Of a stretch of 39,311 nt of DNA, positions 20,291 to 29,868 are shown piece by piece. The stretch lies in assembly GCA_035495815.1 (NCBI GenBank), contig DATJFH010000067.1:1-39311 (forward strand), given 5' to 3'. The notes under the pieces are model-generated. The model ran no database searches, was not told the origin of the DNA, and saw nothing but the letters and a program-made list of their open reading frames with translations. The position numbers and the translations under genes are program-made. The DNA comes from DATJFH01 sp035495815 (GTDB lineage: Bacteria; Acidobacteriota; Terriglobia; Bryobacterales; Bryobacteraceae). Positions within the stretch are counted from its first letter, which is position 1; every line of letters begins with the position of its first letter.

Positions 20291-20318
20291 GTGAAATCGC
20301 GCACTTTGATGATAGAAT
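20291..20318 (+). promoter_or_regulatory. Putative promoter of the TonB-dependent receptor gene
   Basis: GTGAAA (20291-20296) and TAGAAT (20313-20318) are spaced by 16 bases, and an AAAGGA ribosome-binding site lies near 20348-20353 before ATG 20360. This is the only promoter-like pair I see in the 187-base gap shared with the divergent nifJ gene. Confidence 0.35.
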
Positions 20319-20359
20319 ACCCTCCCAGATCTCCAAGGGTGTAAGCCAAAGGATGACGT

Positions 20360-23300
20360 ATGCCTATTCCGCACTCTACTCGCTTCCTACCCGTGTGTAC
20401 CGGCCTGTTCCTGTTCGGTCTGGCTGCCGCCAATGGCCAGGACTCACGCGGGACCATCGCCGGCCGGGTCGCCGACGCTCTCGATGCCGGAATTCCCAAG
20501 GTGAAGGTCACCATCACCAATGTAGAGACCGCGGTTGACACGGTTCTCGAAACCAACGACCGCGGGGCGTACGTGGCGCCTCTGCTGATTCCGGGCAGCT
20601 ACCGGATCGCTGCCGAGCATCCCGGCTTCCGCCGGTTCAGCCGCACCGGGGTCACGCTCAGTGTCAATGACAATCTTCAAATCGACATCCGGCTGCAATT
20701 GGGCGATGTAACCCAGACCGTGGACGTAGTCGATTCCTCGGGGCTGATCGAGACGGCGGACGCCTCGATGGGCATCGTTATGTCCACCAAGGAGCTGACC
20801 GAGCTGCCGATCGCACAGGGAAATCCATATCTGCTGATCGCGCTCGCGCCGGGGACCACTTTCGAAGGCGACCAGACCCTGAATCGCCCGTATGAGCCGA
20901 CCCACATCGTGGACTACAGTATGAGCGGCAGCGTGAGCGGCACGACCGACATCACGCTGGACGGCGTCTCCAACACTTCGAAAGGCGGCAACGGGCGGGT
21001 GGCCGCGGGTTACGTGCCGCCGGTGGACGCCATCGGGGAAGTACAGATCCAGACCAGCTCCTTCGATGCGCGCACGGGGCAGTCTTCGGGCGGGCTGGTG
21101 AATATCAGCTTGCGGTCGGGGACGAACAGGCTGCACGGGAACGCGACGTACACCAAGATGCGTCCCGAGTGGTGGGCGAATAATTTCTTCGCCAACCGCG
21201 CGGGTATCGGCCGCGGCGACTTCACTTACAACCGGTGGAGCGGGTCCCTGAGCGGTCCGGTGGTAATTCCGAAGCTGTATAACGGCCGCAACAAGACGTT
21301 TTTCATGTGGGCCTACGAAGGGTTGAAAGACCGCCGGCCCAGGGGCGGCTCGACGAACCTCACCGTGCCTACGCCCGCTTTGCGAGCCGGGGACTTCTCC
21401 GAACTGCTGGGGCTGGGCGCCAACTACCAGATCTACGATCCCGCGACACGGAGGCGCGAGACCGGCAGCAGCACTCGCTACCGGCAGGACGGGTTTCCGG
21501 GAAATCTCATTCCGGCCAGCCGGTTCAATCCGGTATCGCTGAAGGTGCTCGATTTCATCGCGCAGCCGATCAACTCCGGGAGCACCGCGGATCACCGCAA
21601 TAACTTTCCTCAACCGAATCTCACCGAGTCGGCCAATTACTACACCCACACGGCGCGCATCGATCACAATTTCACGCCGCACAATCGGCTGTTCGTGCGC
21701 GGGAACGGCTATGTCCGCAATACCTGGCGGCAGGATTACTTCGAGACGCGCGCCACCGGACTGACTGAGCAGTATCATCCGATCAGCGGATCGGTGGACG
21801 ATGTGCATGCCTTCTCCCCGACGTTCGTCCTGAACCTGCGCTACGGGTACACGCGGTTTACGCGGGAGACGATTCCGCTGCGGGGACGGAACTTCGATTT
21901 GACGACGCTGGGATTTCCAAAAGCGCTGAACGATGCGATTACGGCCGACCAGCGGGAGTTTCCGGTCTTCAACATCAGCAACTTCTTCTCCACGCTGAAC
22001 ACGGGCGAGGCGCGCTTCATGGATACGCATTCGGTGGTGGCGGCGCTGACCAAGCTGCGGGGGACGCACAGCATCGATTTCGGCATGGAGGCCCGCGCTT
22101 ACCGGCAGAACAAGTACAACGGCAACTCCATGCGCAGCGGCCGGTACAACTTCGATTCCACCTGGACTCGAGGCCCGCTGGATAATTCCACGGCGGCGCC
22201 GATCGGCCAGGAGTTCGCGGCCTTTCTGCTGGGGCTGCCGGCGGCCAGCAGCCTCCTTGCGCGAAACGCCGATTTCGCCGAGCAGTCTACCGTGTGGGCG
22301 GGTTACGTGCAGGATAACTGGCGCGCCCGGCGTAACGTGACGGTGACGGTGGGACTACGCTACGAGCTGGAAGGCCCCCTGGCCGAACGCTATGGCCGCA
22401 GCGTGCGCGCGTTCGATTTCGACACGGCGCTACCGATCGAAGCGCAGGCGAAGGCGGCGTATGAGGCCAGCTACGCCGCCAATCCGACCCTGGAATTGCC
22501 TCCCGGAGAGTTCAAGGTTCGCGGCGGGCTCGTCTTCGCCGGCGTGAACGGACAGCCGCGCGAGCTCTGGAACCGCGACGCCAACAATTTCATGCCGCGC
22601 GTGGGCCTGGCGTGGTCGCTGGCGCCGGGGACGGTTTTCCGGGCCGGATACGGCGTCTACTTCAACGGGCTGGGGCTGCGGCGGACGGATGTGCTGCAAA
22701 ACGGCTTCGAGCGCAATACCTCCTTCGTGCCGACCAGGGACAGCGGACTCAGCTTCTACAGCACGCTCTCGAATCCGTTCCCCGATGGAATCCTCGCGCC
22801 GACCGGCTCGGCGTCGGGCGTGATGACGGACGTGGGCAATACCGTGGAGTTCTTCGATCCCAATCCGGTGGCCGGATACAACCAGCGCTGGCAGGCGAGC
22901 CTGCAGCGTCAGTTCGGCCGCAGCACACTGGTGGAGGCGGCATACGTGGGTAACCGGTCCACCAAGATGGAGGTGGACCGCGATTTGAACTTCATCGGCA
23001 ACGATCAGCTTTCCCGCAGCCCGTTTTTCGATCAGGCCCGCGTCAACTATCTGGCCGCCAATATTGCCAATCCGTTCGCCCGGCTGGAGGGTGTCAACGG
23101 AACTCTCGGGAGCAACAACACGATCTCTCGCGAGAACCTGCTCAAGCCGTATCCGCAGTTCAGCGCTCTGAATACGACGGTCTATCAGGGCTACGCCTGG
23201 TATCACTCGCTGCAACTTCGGGCCACGCGCAGATTCTCGAGCAGCCTGGGATTGAATGCTTCTTACACCTGGGCCAAGAATATGCTGGCCACCGGATTCC

Positions 23301-23881
23301 TCAATCCCGGTGACAGCGTGCCGTACGAATCGCTCTCGGCGGCGGACCGCAAGCAGCGCGTGACGCTGGCGACCATCTGTGAGCTGCCGTTCGGGAAGCG
23401 GCGGCGCTGGCTGGCATCGGCGCCCAAGGCGGTCAACGCAGTGATCGGCGGATGGCAGCTCTCGGTGATCTACATCTATCAGTCGGGCATCCCGCTGACG
23501 TGGGGCGATGCGGTTTTCTTCGGCAAATCCGAGGACATTGTGAACGGTCCGCATACCGCGGAGCAGTGGTTCAACACGGGAGCGGGCTTTACGCGCAACA
23601 CAGCCACTCGTCCGGCGTCGTACCACTACCGCACGTGGCCGTTCCGCTTCAGCAACGTGCGTGGCCCGGCCATGAACAATGTCGATGCGTCGGTAAACAA
23701 GAAGTGGCGCCTGAACGAAAAAGGAGCGGACCTGCAGCTTCGGGGTGAGGCGCTAAATGCGTTCAACCGGACCATGTTTGCGAACCCCAACACGGATCAG
23801 TTCAATACCCTGTTCGGTCAGAGCACGGCGACGGCGAATTACCAGCGGCAGGTACAGGTGGTCTTGCGCCTGAGCTTCTGA
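20360..23881 (+). CDS. Oar-like TonB-dependent receptor with carboxypeptidase-regulatory domain
   Basis: The 1173-residue outer-membrane protein starts with a signal peptide (about 1-27). A carboxypeptidase-regulatory-like beta-sandwich (about 30-112) begins GTIAGRVADALDAGIPKVKV and includes YVAPLLIPGSYRI. A plug-like region follows (about 120-260; TDITLDGVSNTSKGGNG, GEVQIQTSSFDARTGQSSGG), then a long beta-barrel rich in aromatic strands and ending VQVVLRLSF with the expected C-terminal Phe. Acidobacteriota encode many such receptors, usually of unknown ligand; uptake of plant-derived oligomers is often assumed. It has its own promoter region and no ExbBD or substrate-specific enzyme gene is adjacent. 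Confidence 0.9.
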   Translation: MPIPHSTRFLPVCTGLFLFGLAAANGQDSRGTIAGRVADALDAGIPKVKVTITNVETAVDTVLETNDRGAYVAPLLIPGSYRIAAEHPGFRRFSRTGVTLSVNDNLQIDIRLQLGDVTQTVDVVDSSGLIETADASMGIVMSTKELTELPIAQGNPYLLIALAPGTTFEGDQTLNRPYEPTHIVDYSMSGSVSGTTDITLDGVSNTSKGGNGRVAAGYVPPVDAIGEVQIQTSSFDARTGQSSGGLVNISLRSGTNRLHGNATYTKMRPEWWANNFFANRAGIGRGDFTYNRWSGSLSGPVVIPKLYNGRNKTFFMWAYEGLKDRRPRGGSTNLTVPTPALRAGDFSELLGLGANYQIYDPATRRRETGSSTRYRQDGFPGNLIPASRFNPVSLKVLDFIAQPINSGSTADHRNNFPQPNLTESANYYTHTARIDHNFTPHNRLFVRGNGYVRNTWRQDYFETRATGLTEQYHPISGSVDDVHAFSPTFVLNLRYGYTRFTRETIPLRGRNFDLTTLGFPKALNDAITADQREFPVFNISNFFSTLNTGEARFMDTHSVVAALTKLRGTHSIDFGMEARAYRQNKYNGNSMRSGRYNFDSTWTRGPLDNSTAAPIGQEFAAFLLGLPAASSLLARNADFAEQSTVWAGYVQDNWRARRNVTVTVGLRYELEGPLAERYGRSVRAFDFDTALPIEAQAKAAYEASYAANPTLELPPGEFKVRGGLVFAGVNGQPRELWNRDANNFMPRVGLAWSLAPGTVFRAGYGVYFNGLGLRRTDVLQNGFERNTSFVPTRDSGLSFYSTLSNPFPDGILAPTGSASGVMTDVGNTVEFFDPNPVAGYNQRWQASLQRQFGRSTLVEAAYVGNRSTKMEVDRDLNFIGNDQLSRSPFFDQARVNYLAANIANPFARLEGVNGTLGSNNTISRENLLKPYPQFSALNTTVYQGYAWYHSLQLRATRRFSSSLGLNASYTWAKNMLATGFLNPGDSVPYESLSAADRKQRVTLATICELPFGKRRRWLASAPKAVNAVIGGWQLSVIYIYQSGIPLTWGDAVFFGKSEDIVNGPHTAEQWFNTGAGFTRNTATRPASYHYRTWPFRFSNVRGPAMNNVDASVNKKWRLNEKGADLQLRGEALNAFNRTMFANPNTDQFNTLFGQSTATANYQRQVQVVLRLSF

Positions 23882-24008
23882 GAAGTGGCGCAAGGTGCGA
23901 CTCGAACATGCCCGTCGCCCTGGTTCAGCAAACCAGTGGGATAAGGAGTGCCGATCACAAACATCGCGGCTCGGCGGTGGCGCCAGCTTTTGGGGAGTTC
24001 TTTTGTCG

Positions 24009-25051
24009 ATGAAGAATGCGTCAACGCTATGCTTTCTGCTGTGCGGCACATTGGGATCTCAGAGCCCGCAGTCGATTCGCCCGACGGGTTCTTTCCGGCT
24101 GGTGGGTTTGATTCACGATGCGAAGGCTCTCAACCAGGCGCACGACGTGGAGGTACAGGGCGGCGTGGCATTTGTGGCCGGGAAGGGAGGCAATCTGGCG
24201 CTGGTCGATATCTCCAAGGCCGGTCTGCCGCGGCTGCTTGCCTCGCTGCGCAATCCGGTGGAATTCGAAGACGCCGAAACGGTGCTGCCGCTCGGAGACG
24301 TGCTCTTTCTCGGAAGCCGGGACTTTTTTGCGATCGACATCCGCGATCCCGCGCATCCGAAGGTTCTCAAGAAGATCAGTCAACGGCCGCGCGTTGACAG
24401 AATCAACGGCATGTCCCACTGACGCAACTTTATTTTTACGGCCAACAAGACCGGCTTTGTATCGGTCTTCGATACCTCGAACCCGCGCGATCCGACGCTG
24501 CACGATGTGCTCGATACGAAAGCATCGGGTGGGTTGGGTACACCGCACGCGATCGAGACGATGCCGGACCATATCAGCGTCGCCAACACCGGCCGTTGCG
24601 AGAACGTGCATGTCCGGTTGTACCGGATCACGGATCCGGACGCGACCTCCGGCGCGACTGGAGTCTGGCGGGCGCGAATCGAGTGGCCGTCTGGGACCGG
24701 TACGCCGCAGTGGGAGCGTTCGTGGCCGACCGGGTCGCGATTTTCGAATTGCCGGCGCCGGGAAAGCTGACCCAGATCGCGAAGATGCCGGTTTGCGAGA
24801 TTTGACCTCACCGGGATGACCGTCTCGGGCCGGCTTCTGTTTGTCGCGGGCGGCGAGTGCGTGGAAGCGATCGATGTGTCGGATCCGGCCCATCCGGTGT
24901 CGGTGGCGCAATACCGCGGGGGAGCGCTGTTCCCGACACGGGCCGTGAATTCCGGGGAAGGACGGTGCAGAACGATCATCAGCTCGGAATATTGCAGCTA
25001 ACGGATCCGGAGTTGGTGCGGAAAGCATCCCCGAGGTCCGGCCGTGAATAG
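24009..25051 (+). pseudogene. LVIVD-repeat beta-propeller protein, decayed
   Basis: The frame starting at ATG 24009 encodes a secretion signal and propeller-like repeats: HDVEVQGGVAFVAGKGGNLALVD, then FLGSRDFFAIDIRDPAHPKVL. It meets a TGA at 24420-24422. The same frame continues after the stop with NFIFTANKTGFVSVFDTSNP, so the stop is nonsense within the gene. Further repeats shift frame near 24680-24770 (AVGAFVADRVAIFELPAPG) and again near 24800 (GRLLFVAGGECVEAIDVSD, PAHPVSVAQYRG), and a last piece (ILQLTDPELVRK) is in a third frame. At least one stop and two or three frameshifts are needed, so this is a pseudogene or a region of poor sequence. Intact relatives are secreted LVIVD proteins of unknown function. 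Confidence 0.78.
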
Positions 25052-25066
25052 CTGTGCCGGCCGCGC

Positions 25067-27631
25067 TTAGTTTCCTGTTCCGCGGAGTAATGGCTCGAGC
25101 TTCTCAAGCGGCTTTTCCAGCCTCTGGCGCTTCTTGAGTACGCCTTCGAACAAATCCCCTACGCGTTCGAAGCGCTCAACGGCGTTGCCGATGTGGAACT
25201 GCCCCGGAGCCAGGCCCTGCTTCACCTCTTTCCATTCGAGCGGCGTCGAGACGGGAGCGCCGTCATAAGCCCGCAGGACGTAGGGCGCGGAGATCGTTTT
25301 TCCTTCGCCGATCTGCAGGTAATCGAAATACACCTTCCCCTTGTCGCGCTTGGCCACCGATCGGGGCGTGGTGAACAGATCCGGTCTCTGGCCGCTGACC
25401 AGCATGCCCAGGATTTCGGCGAAGATGCGAGCCTGCTCGTAGGTGTAACCCGGCTCGAGCGGGATGTAGATGTGCATGCCGTCGCCGCCGGTGGTCTTCG
25501 GATATCCGGTCAGGCCGATGCGGTCCAGTTTTTCGCGGACCAATAGCGCGGCCTCCACAATGCGGTCGTACGAGCACTCCTGCGGATCTAGGTCGATGAG
25601 AATGTAATCCGGACTGTCGAGCGAGCCCACGCGACTCATCCATGGATTCTGGTCGATACAACCCAGGTTCGCCAGATACAGCAGCGAGGCGCGGTCGTTG
25701 CAGACCGCGTAGTTGATGGGCGCCTTGTTGTGCTCGGAATAGATGGGCTCTGTGCGCAGCCACTCGGGGAAGCTCTCGGCCGAGCGCTTTTGGAAGAAAA
25801 AGTCGGCGTGGATCCCGTTCGGATAGCGTTTCAGTGATAGCGGGCGATCCCGCAGATGGGGCAGAATCAGGGCTGAGACGGCATTGTAGTAATTGATCAG
25901 GTCGCGCTTGGTGTGGCCTTCCCTGGGATAGAAGATCTTGTTCAGGTTGGTGAATTTGAGCTGCCTGCCTTCGATGTCGAGAATGACCTGCGCCTGCGTT
26001 TCCGGCAGCAGCGGCGTGCCCGGCGCAGGCGCCACGGACGGCTCGCCGGGCTCTTCCGGTTGAGAAGCCCACTCACGGACCGCCTCCTTCGGATCGACGT
26101 CCGGCCGCAGTCCGATGAAAACGGGAGCGCGTAGGCGGCCATCGGGCGTCCACTCGATGTACTTCACGGTGCAGACAAGCTCGGGACGGACCCAGGTTAC
26201 GCCTTTGAGCAGTTTGTGCTGTTTTTTGAAAGGCGATTTAGCGGTGACCAGGGGTTGAAGCCGACGATGGATCTCGGCCATCCGTGCGTTGTCGAACCCG
26301 GTCCCGACGTTGCCTGCCCAGACCAGCGAGTTGTTTTCGGATACGCCGAGCACCAGGGCGCCGAAATAATCGCGCTCCCCCTGCGTATAACCGCAGATGA
26401 CGCACTCGTTGTGCCGGACCGTCTTGATCTTGAGCCAGGTGTTGGTGCGGCGGGCTTCATAGCGGCTGTCGACGCGTTTGGCGATGACGCCTTCGAGCTC
26501 CTGCTCACGGGCGGCTTCGAGCAGGTGCTCGCCTTCCTCGAAACATTCGGAGATACGGATGGCGCCTCCGGGCCTGACGACTGCTTTCAGCAGCTTCTTA
26601 CGCTCCACCAGCGGGATGGCGCGCAAATCGTGGCCGTCGAGGTAAAGAAGGTCGAAGAGGAACAGCGTGGCGGGTTTCGAGCGGGCCAGAGCCGCGATCG
26701 ACGCCGGGTCGGAGACCATGATGCGGTTCTGGATCAGGTTGAAGCGCGGGCGTCCGCGCTCGTCGAGCACGCAGATCTCGCCATCGAGCACAGCCTCTCG
26801 TGCATCGACGAAGTGGGGCAGGACGCTCAATTCGGGATATTGCCGCTCGCAGGATTTACCGCTTCGCGAAACCATCCGAACGGCGCCATTCGCGATCATG
26901 CAGATTGCGCGCACGCCGTCCCACTTGATCTCGTACAGCCAGCCGTCGCCGCGGGGCGGGGAAGCGGCCAGTGTTCCCTTCATGGGAGTGATGTTTTCGG
27001 GCATCGGGGCCTTTACGGCGCCTTTGGGATAGCTGTGTTTCGACCCGGCGGCTGATTCCACCGCCGCCATGCCGCGCGCGATCTCCTCCTGGGTGCGGCC
27101 GGTGAGGACGCTGCGATCATGCTGCTCCGCGTCATACTCGGGGTCGGCGAAGGCATCTTTCTTTTTGAGCAGCAGCCACTCGTTGCCTTTTCCCCGGTTC
27201 TTCATGCGGACGATGGCGAACTCGCCTTTGAGCTTCTCGCCATGCAGGCGGAATTTGAAATCGCCGCGATCGAGTTGAGCTTGCGCGGGCAGGTCGCCGA
27301 GCGTCTCGAACGTGCCGCGGTCCCAGAGCATGACGCTGCCGGCGCCGTAGTTGCCGGCCGGAATCGTGCCTTCGAAGTTGCCGTAATCGAGCGGGTGATC
27401 TTCCACGTGCATGGCAAGCCGCTTCTCGGCGGGACTCAGGGTAGGCCCTTTGGGGACAGCCCAGGAGACGAGCGCGCCGTTCACCTCGAGCCGGAAATCG
27501 TAATGCAGGCGCGTGGCGTGGTGCCGTTGAACACAATAGAAATTTCCTGCGGGAGTTACTTCAGGAGCTTTGGGAGCAGGCTCGGGTGTCTGGGTGAAGG
27601 TCCGCTTACGCGCGTATTCTTTGAGAGACAC
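25067..27631 (-). CDS. ligD: Multidomain non-homologous end-joining ligase LigD
   Basis: The 854-residue protein joins DNA double-strand breaks together with Ku. Domain order is phosphoesterase, ligase, polymerase. The PE domain (about 25-165) has HHATRLHYDFRLE and HVEDHPLDYGNFEG. The ATP-dependent ligase domain (about 215-525) has catalytic K236 in EIKWDGVRA, motif III LFLFDLLYLDG, EGVIAKR near 380 and WLKIK near 399. The polymerase domain (about 555-845) has the metal-binding pair D680/D682 in LIDLDPQ and the TTGGDGMHIYIPL strand. The start is GTG 27631, preceded by two copies of a GAAAGG ribosome-binding site made by a tandem duplication. The ku gene is divergent, 79 bases away. Confidence 0.96.
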   Translation of the reverse strand: MSLKEYARKRTFTQTPEPAPKAPEVTPAGNFYCVQRHHATRLHYDFRLEVNGALVSWAVPKGPTLSPAEKRLAMHVEDHPLDYGNFEGTIPAGNYGAGSVMLWDRGTFETLGDLPAQAQLDRGDFKFRLHGEKLKGEFAIVRMKNRGKGNEWLLLKKKDAFADPEYDAEQHDRSVLTGRTQEEIARGMAAVESAAGSKHSYPKGAVKAPMPENITPMKGTLAASPPRGDGWLYEIKWDGVRAICMIANGAVRMVSRSGKSCERQYPELSVLPHFVDAREAVLDGEICVLDERGRPRFNLIQNRIMVSDPASIAALARSKPATLFLFDLLYLDGHDLRAIPLVERKKLLKAVVRPGGAIRISECFEEGEHLLEAAREQELEGVIAKRVDSRYEARRTNTWLKIKTVRHNECVICGYTQGERDYFGALVLGVSENNSLVWAGNVGTGFDNARMAEIHRRLQPLVTAKSPFKKQHKLLKGVTWVRPELVCTVKYIEWTPDGRLRAPVFIGLRPDVDPKEAVREWASQPEEPGEPSVAPAPGTPLLPETQAQVILDIEGRQLKFTNLNKIFYPREGHTKRDLINYYNAVSALILPHLRDRPLSLKRYPNGIHADFFFQKRSAESFPEWLRTEPIYSEHNKAPINYAVCNDRASLLYLANLGCIDQNPWMSRVGSLDSPDYILIDLDPQECSYDRIVEAALLVREKLDRIGLTGYPKTTGGDGMHIYIPLEPGYTYEQARIFAEILGMLVSGQRPDLFTTPRSVAKRDKGKVYFDYLQIGEGKTISAPYVLRAYDGAPVSTPLEWKEVKQGLAPGQFHIGNAVERFERVGDLFEGVLKKRQRLEKPLEKLEPLLRGTGN

Positions 27632-27660
27632 GGCAAAACCTTTCTCGGCAAAACCTTTCT
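27631..27660. repeat. Perfect 15-bp tandem duplication at the ligD start
   Basis: CGGCAAAACCTTTCT occurs twice head to tail at 27631-27645 and 27646-27660. On the minus strand each copy carries AGAAAGG, so the ligD Shine-Dalgarno sequence is duplicated; the proximal copy is about eight bases before GTG 27631. Confidence 0.9.
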
Positions 27661-27661
27661 C

Positions 27662-27691
27662 TTGCTTCAGGATATCCGAAACAGCTAGAAT
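27662..27691 (+). promoter_or_regulatory. Putative ku promoter
   Basis: TTGCTT (27662-27667) and TAGAAT (27686-27691) are 18 bases apart. Transcription would start near 27698, just before an AGGGGGAT ribosome-binding site (27699-27706) and GTG 27711. Confidence 0.4.
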
Positions 27692-27710
27692 TTCGGGCAG
27701 GGGGATTCAC

Positions 27711-28574
27711 GTGGCTTCAAGCGTATGGAAAGGGCATTTGACGTTCGGCCTTGTATCCCTTCCCGTTCGACTGTTCAGCGCGGCGCGCGGGGAGAGCGTC
27801 AGCTTCAACCTGCTGCACAAAGCGGATCACTCGAGGATTCGCCAGGTTACTTTCTGCCAGGCAGAGGACAAACCCGTGCCCCGCAGCGAACTGGTGAAGG
27901 GTTACGAGTACGAGAAAGACCGCTACGTGGTGATCGAGGACGAGGAGATCAAGAAGGTCGCGCCCAAGACCGCCAAGGTGATGGAGATTCTGGAGTTTGT
28001 GGAATCGAAGGACATCGATCCGGTCTACCTCGAAAGTTCCTATTACATGGCTCCCGAACCCGGCGGCGAGAAGGCATATGCGCTACTATTCGAGGCGCTG
28101 CGGAAATCCGGTTACTCCGGCGTGGCCAAGATTGCGATGCACAATCGCGAACACATCGTGATTCTGCGGCCAGGAGCGCGGGGGATACTGCTCCACACAA
28201 TGTACTTCACCAACGAGATCCGGCAGGTGGATGAGTTCCGCACCGATCTTGACCTGGTGAAGGAGAAGGAATTGGCGCTGGCCAATACGCTGATCGAGGC
28301 GCTGGCGGCGAAGTTCGAGCCGGAGAAATACAAGGACACCTATCGGGAGAACCTGCTCTCCATGATCCAGAGCAAGATACAGGGCCAAAAGGTGGTGGAG
28401 GCGCCCGAGCCGCACGTTGCTCCGGTGATCGACATCATGGAGGCGCTGAAGCGGACGTTGGAGATCAAGAAGAAGCCTGTTCAGGCCGAATCGGAAGCGG
28501 CCGTGCCGGAAGTGGAGCCGGTGGCGGAGGAAGCGACTCCGAAGAAGCGGCGAGCGGGCGGCAAGCGACAGTAG
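27711..28574 (+). CDS. ku: Non-homologous end-joining protein Ku
   Basis: The 287-residue protein forms a homodimeric ring that binds DNA ends and recruits LigD. The N-terminus SVWKGHLTFGLVSLPVRLFSA is the usual Ku start, and FNLLHKADHSRIRQVTFC, GYEYEKDRYVVIEDEEI and ARGILLHTMYFTNEIR are core Ku-fold segments. The C-terminus is a Lys/Arg-rich tail (KKRRAGGKRQ), as in bacterial Ku proteins that bind DNA through a basic extension. The start is GTG 27711, placed by a Shine-Dalgarno sequence five bases upstream and by homology; the open frame upstream overlaps ligD. The gene is divergent from ligD. Confidence 0.96.
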   Translation: MASSVWKGHLTFGLVSLPVRLFSAARGESVSFNLLHKADHSRIRQVTFCQAEDKPVPRSELVKGYEYEKDRYVVIEDEEIKKVAPKTAKVMEILEFVESKDIDPVYLESSYYMAPEPGGEKAYALLFEALRKSGYSGVAKIAMHNREHIVILRPGARGILLHTMYFTNEIRQVDEFRTDLDLVKEKELALANTLIEALAAKFEPEKYKDTYRENLLSMIQSKIQGQKVVEAPEPHVAPVIDIMEALKRTLEIKKKPVQAESEAAVPEVEPVAEEATPKKRRAGGKRQ

Positions 28575-28607
28575 CGCCGGCGGGTGGGAACGTCCGGGCC
28601 GCGAATA

Positions 28608-29669
28608 TTACCTGGATTCGAGCAGCGCCAGGGAAGCAAAACCGGTGGCGGCATCCTGCATGAAGCGGATCTGCATCGAGCCCTCGTCATAAGGCTTGTT
28701 CATGGATCCGGCGGACCAGTAGCCTCGCTCGCGATCCTGGCGCGATCGGAGCCAATCGAGCGATCGTTTCAATCCGGCGCCGGCGTGCGGAACACGCGCC
28801 TGCTCCAGTACGAAGGCTGCGAAGGCGGTTGCGTAGCTGTTGCTCCCACTCGAAGGCGGGGCTTCGGGATGCGGACCCCAGGAGCCGAGCGATTCGAGCG
28901 TCCATCCGCCGTCCGGCTGTTGCCTCTTTAGAAGCTCCTGCACGACGGATTCCCGCGTGGATTCAGGCATCGCTTCCGGAAGTCTCGAAGACGCCCATAA
29001 CAGGGCTAGACGATTGTGCAGGGGTTGGCTCTGCTGCTCGCGGAGAAGATACTCGGTGAGATCGCCGATGTGTTTCCGGACATCGGGCCGCCGCCGGTAA
29101 CCGGAGGGCGCATAGCCGGCCGCCAGGGCCGCCAGGGACGCGCCGTAGAAGGCCGAGTCGGGTGTTTCCCAGGGATCGAGATCCAGATTGAACCACTGCC
29201 AGGATCCCTTTGCCTTTCCATCGGCGATCTGCAATGACCAAAGGCGGTCGAACGCCTGTTTTGCTTCAGGGCTCAGCGTCTCGCTGCCCCTTTCGCCCAC
29301 GGTCAGCAGCAGCGCGGAAAGGATCGCCTCCACACCGAGCTTTTGTGAGGCGAACGGCTCCTTGCCGTTGGGGGAGAGTTCGCTCGCGGTCTTCTTCTCC
29401 AGCCGGGCTCGTAAGCCGTCCTGGAGGCCCCGTTCATAGGAGGTCGGCTCCTTCTCGCCCAGCGCGCGGCGGAGGGCGGGACGAGCGAGCAGGTAAGTGA
29501 GGCCGGTATGGCACGAGACACACGGGCCGCCGACGGACTTGGCGGTGGGCCAGCCGAACCACTCCTTTTGCCTCGCGTCGAGAAACTCGGCGGCCCGTTG
29601 CGGACTCCAATCCGAGCAAAGGCCGGGGAGAACGACGGCCACAATCATGAAAGCGAGTCGTAGGGGCAT
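28608..29669 (-). CDS. Exported alpha/alpha-toroid protein with a CxxCH motif
   Basis: The 353-residue product has a leader (about 1-18) followed by one CxxCH motif (C50-VS-C53-H54, in GGPCVSCHTG) and then helical repeats of the squalene/prenyl-cyclase-like toroid type. QW-like motifs are visible: QQPDGGW near residue 249 and a degenerate DRERGYW near 316. The acidic DxDD motif of squalene-hopene cyclases is not present, so it is not a hopene synthase. A CxxCH after a signal peptide can bind c-type haem, but only one motif is present and no clear distal ligand is evident. Function is unknown. It is convergent with ku and shares no operon with its neighbours. No Shine-Dalgarno sequence precedes the ATG. 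Confidence 0.75.
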   Translation of the reverse strand: MPLRLAFMIVAVVLPGLCSDWSPQRAAEFLDARQKEWFGWPTAKSVGGPCVSCHTGLTYLLARPALRRALGEKEPTSYERGLQDGLRARLEKKTASELSPNGKEPFASQKLGVEAILSALLLTVGERGSETLSPEAKQAFDRLWSLQIADGKAKGSWQWFNLDLDPWETPDSAFYGASLAALAAGYAPSGYRRRPDVRKHIGDLTEYLLREQQSQPLHNRLALLWASSRLPEAMPESTRESVVQELLKRQQPDGGWTLESLGSWGPHPEAPPSSGSNSYATAFAAFVLEQARVPHAGAGLKRSLDWLRSRQDRERGYWSAGSMNKPYDEGSMQIRFMQDAATGFASLALLESR

Positions 29670-29678
29670 ATCTGATTC

Positions 29679-29684
29679 AGTCTA
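29679..29684 (-). promoter_or_regulatory. Possible -10 box of the toroid gene
   Basis: On the minus strand TAGACT lies nine bases before ATG 29669. With no Shine-Dalgarno sequence, a leaderless or near-leaderless transcript is possible. No clear -35 box is seen. Confidence 0.3.
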
Positions 29685-29830
29685 TCAGTACGTCCGATGC
29701 CGGCTCGGCCCGTAATGCCCATAATGCCGGAATAAGCGAGGGATCTGATTTATCAGCAGTGCCCGTTGAGTAGCGATGCCTGCTCGCAGCCAATCGCCTG
29801 GGCGCTGCAGCGAGGATTGAGCCCGACGAT

Positions 29831-29860
29831 TTGACACTGCCCTCCACCTGGAGTCAGACT
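29831..29860 (+). promoter_or_regulatory. Putative promoter of the beta-lactamase-like gene
   Basis: A consensus TTGACA at 29831-29836 is followed after 18 bases by CAGACT (29855-29860), which ends eight bases before ATG 29869. There is no Shine-Dalgarno sequence in the gap, again suggesting a leaderless transcript. Confidence 0.45.
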
Positions 29861-29868
29861 GTGGAGCG

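Noticed and set aside
28608..29669. Squalene-hopene cyclase
   Set aside because: It is half the usual length and lacks the DxDD catalytic motif.
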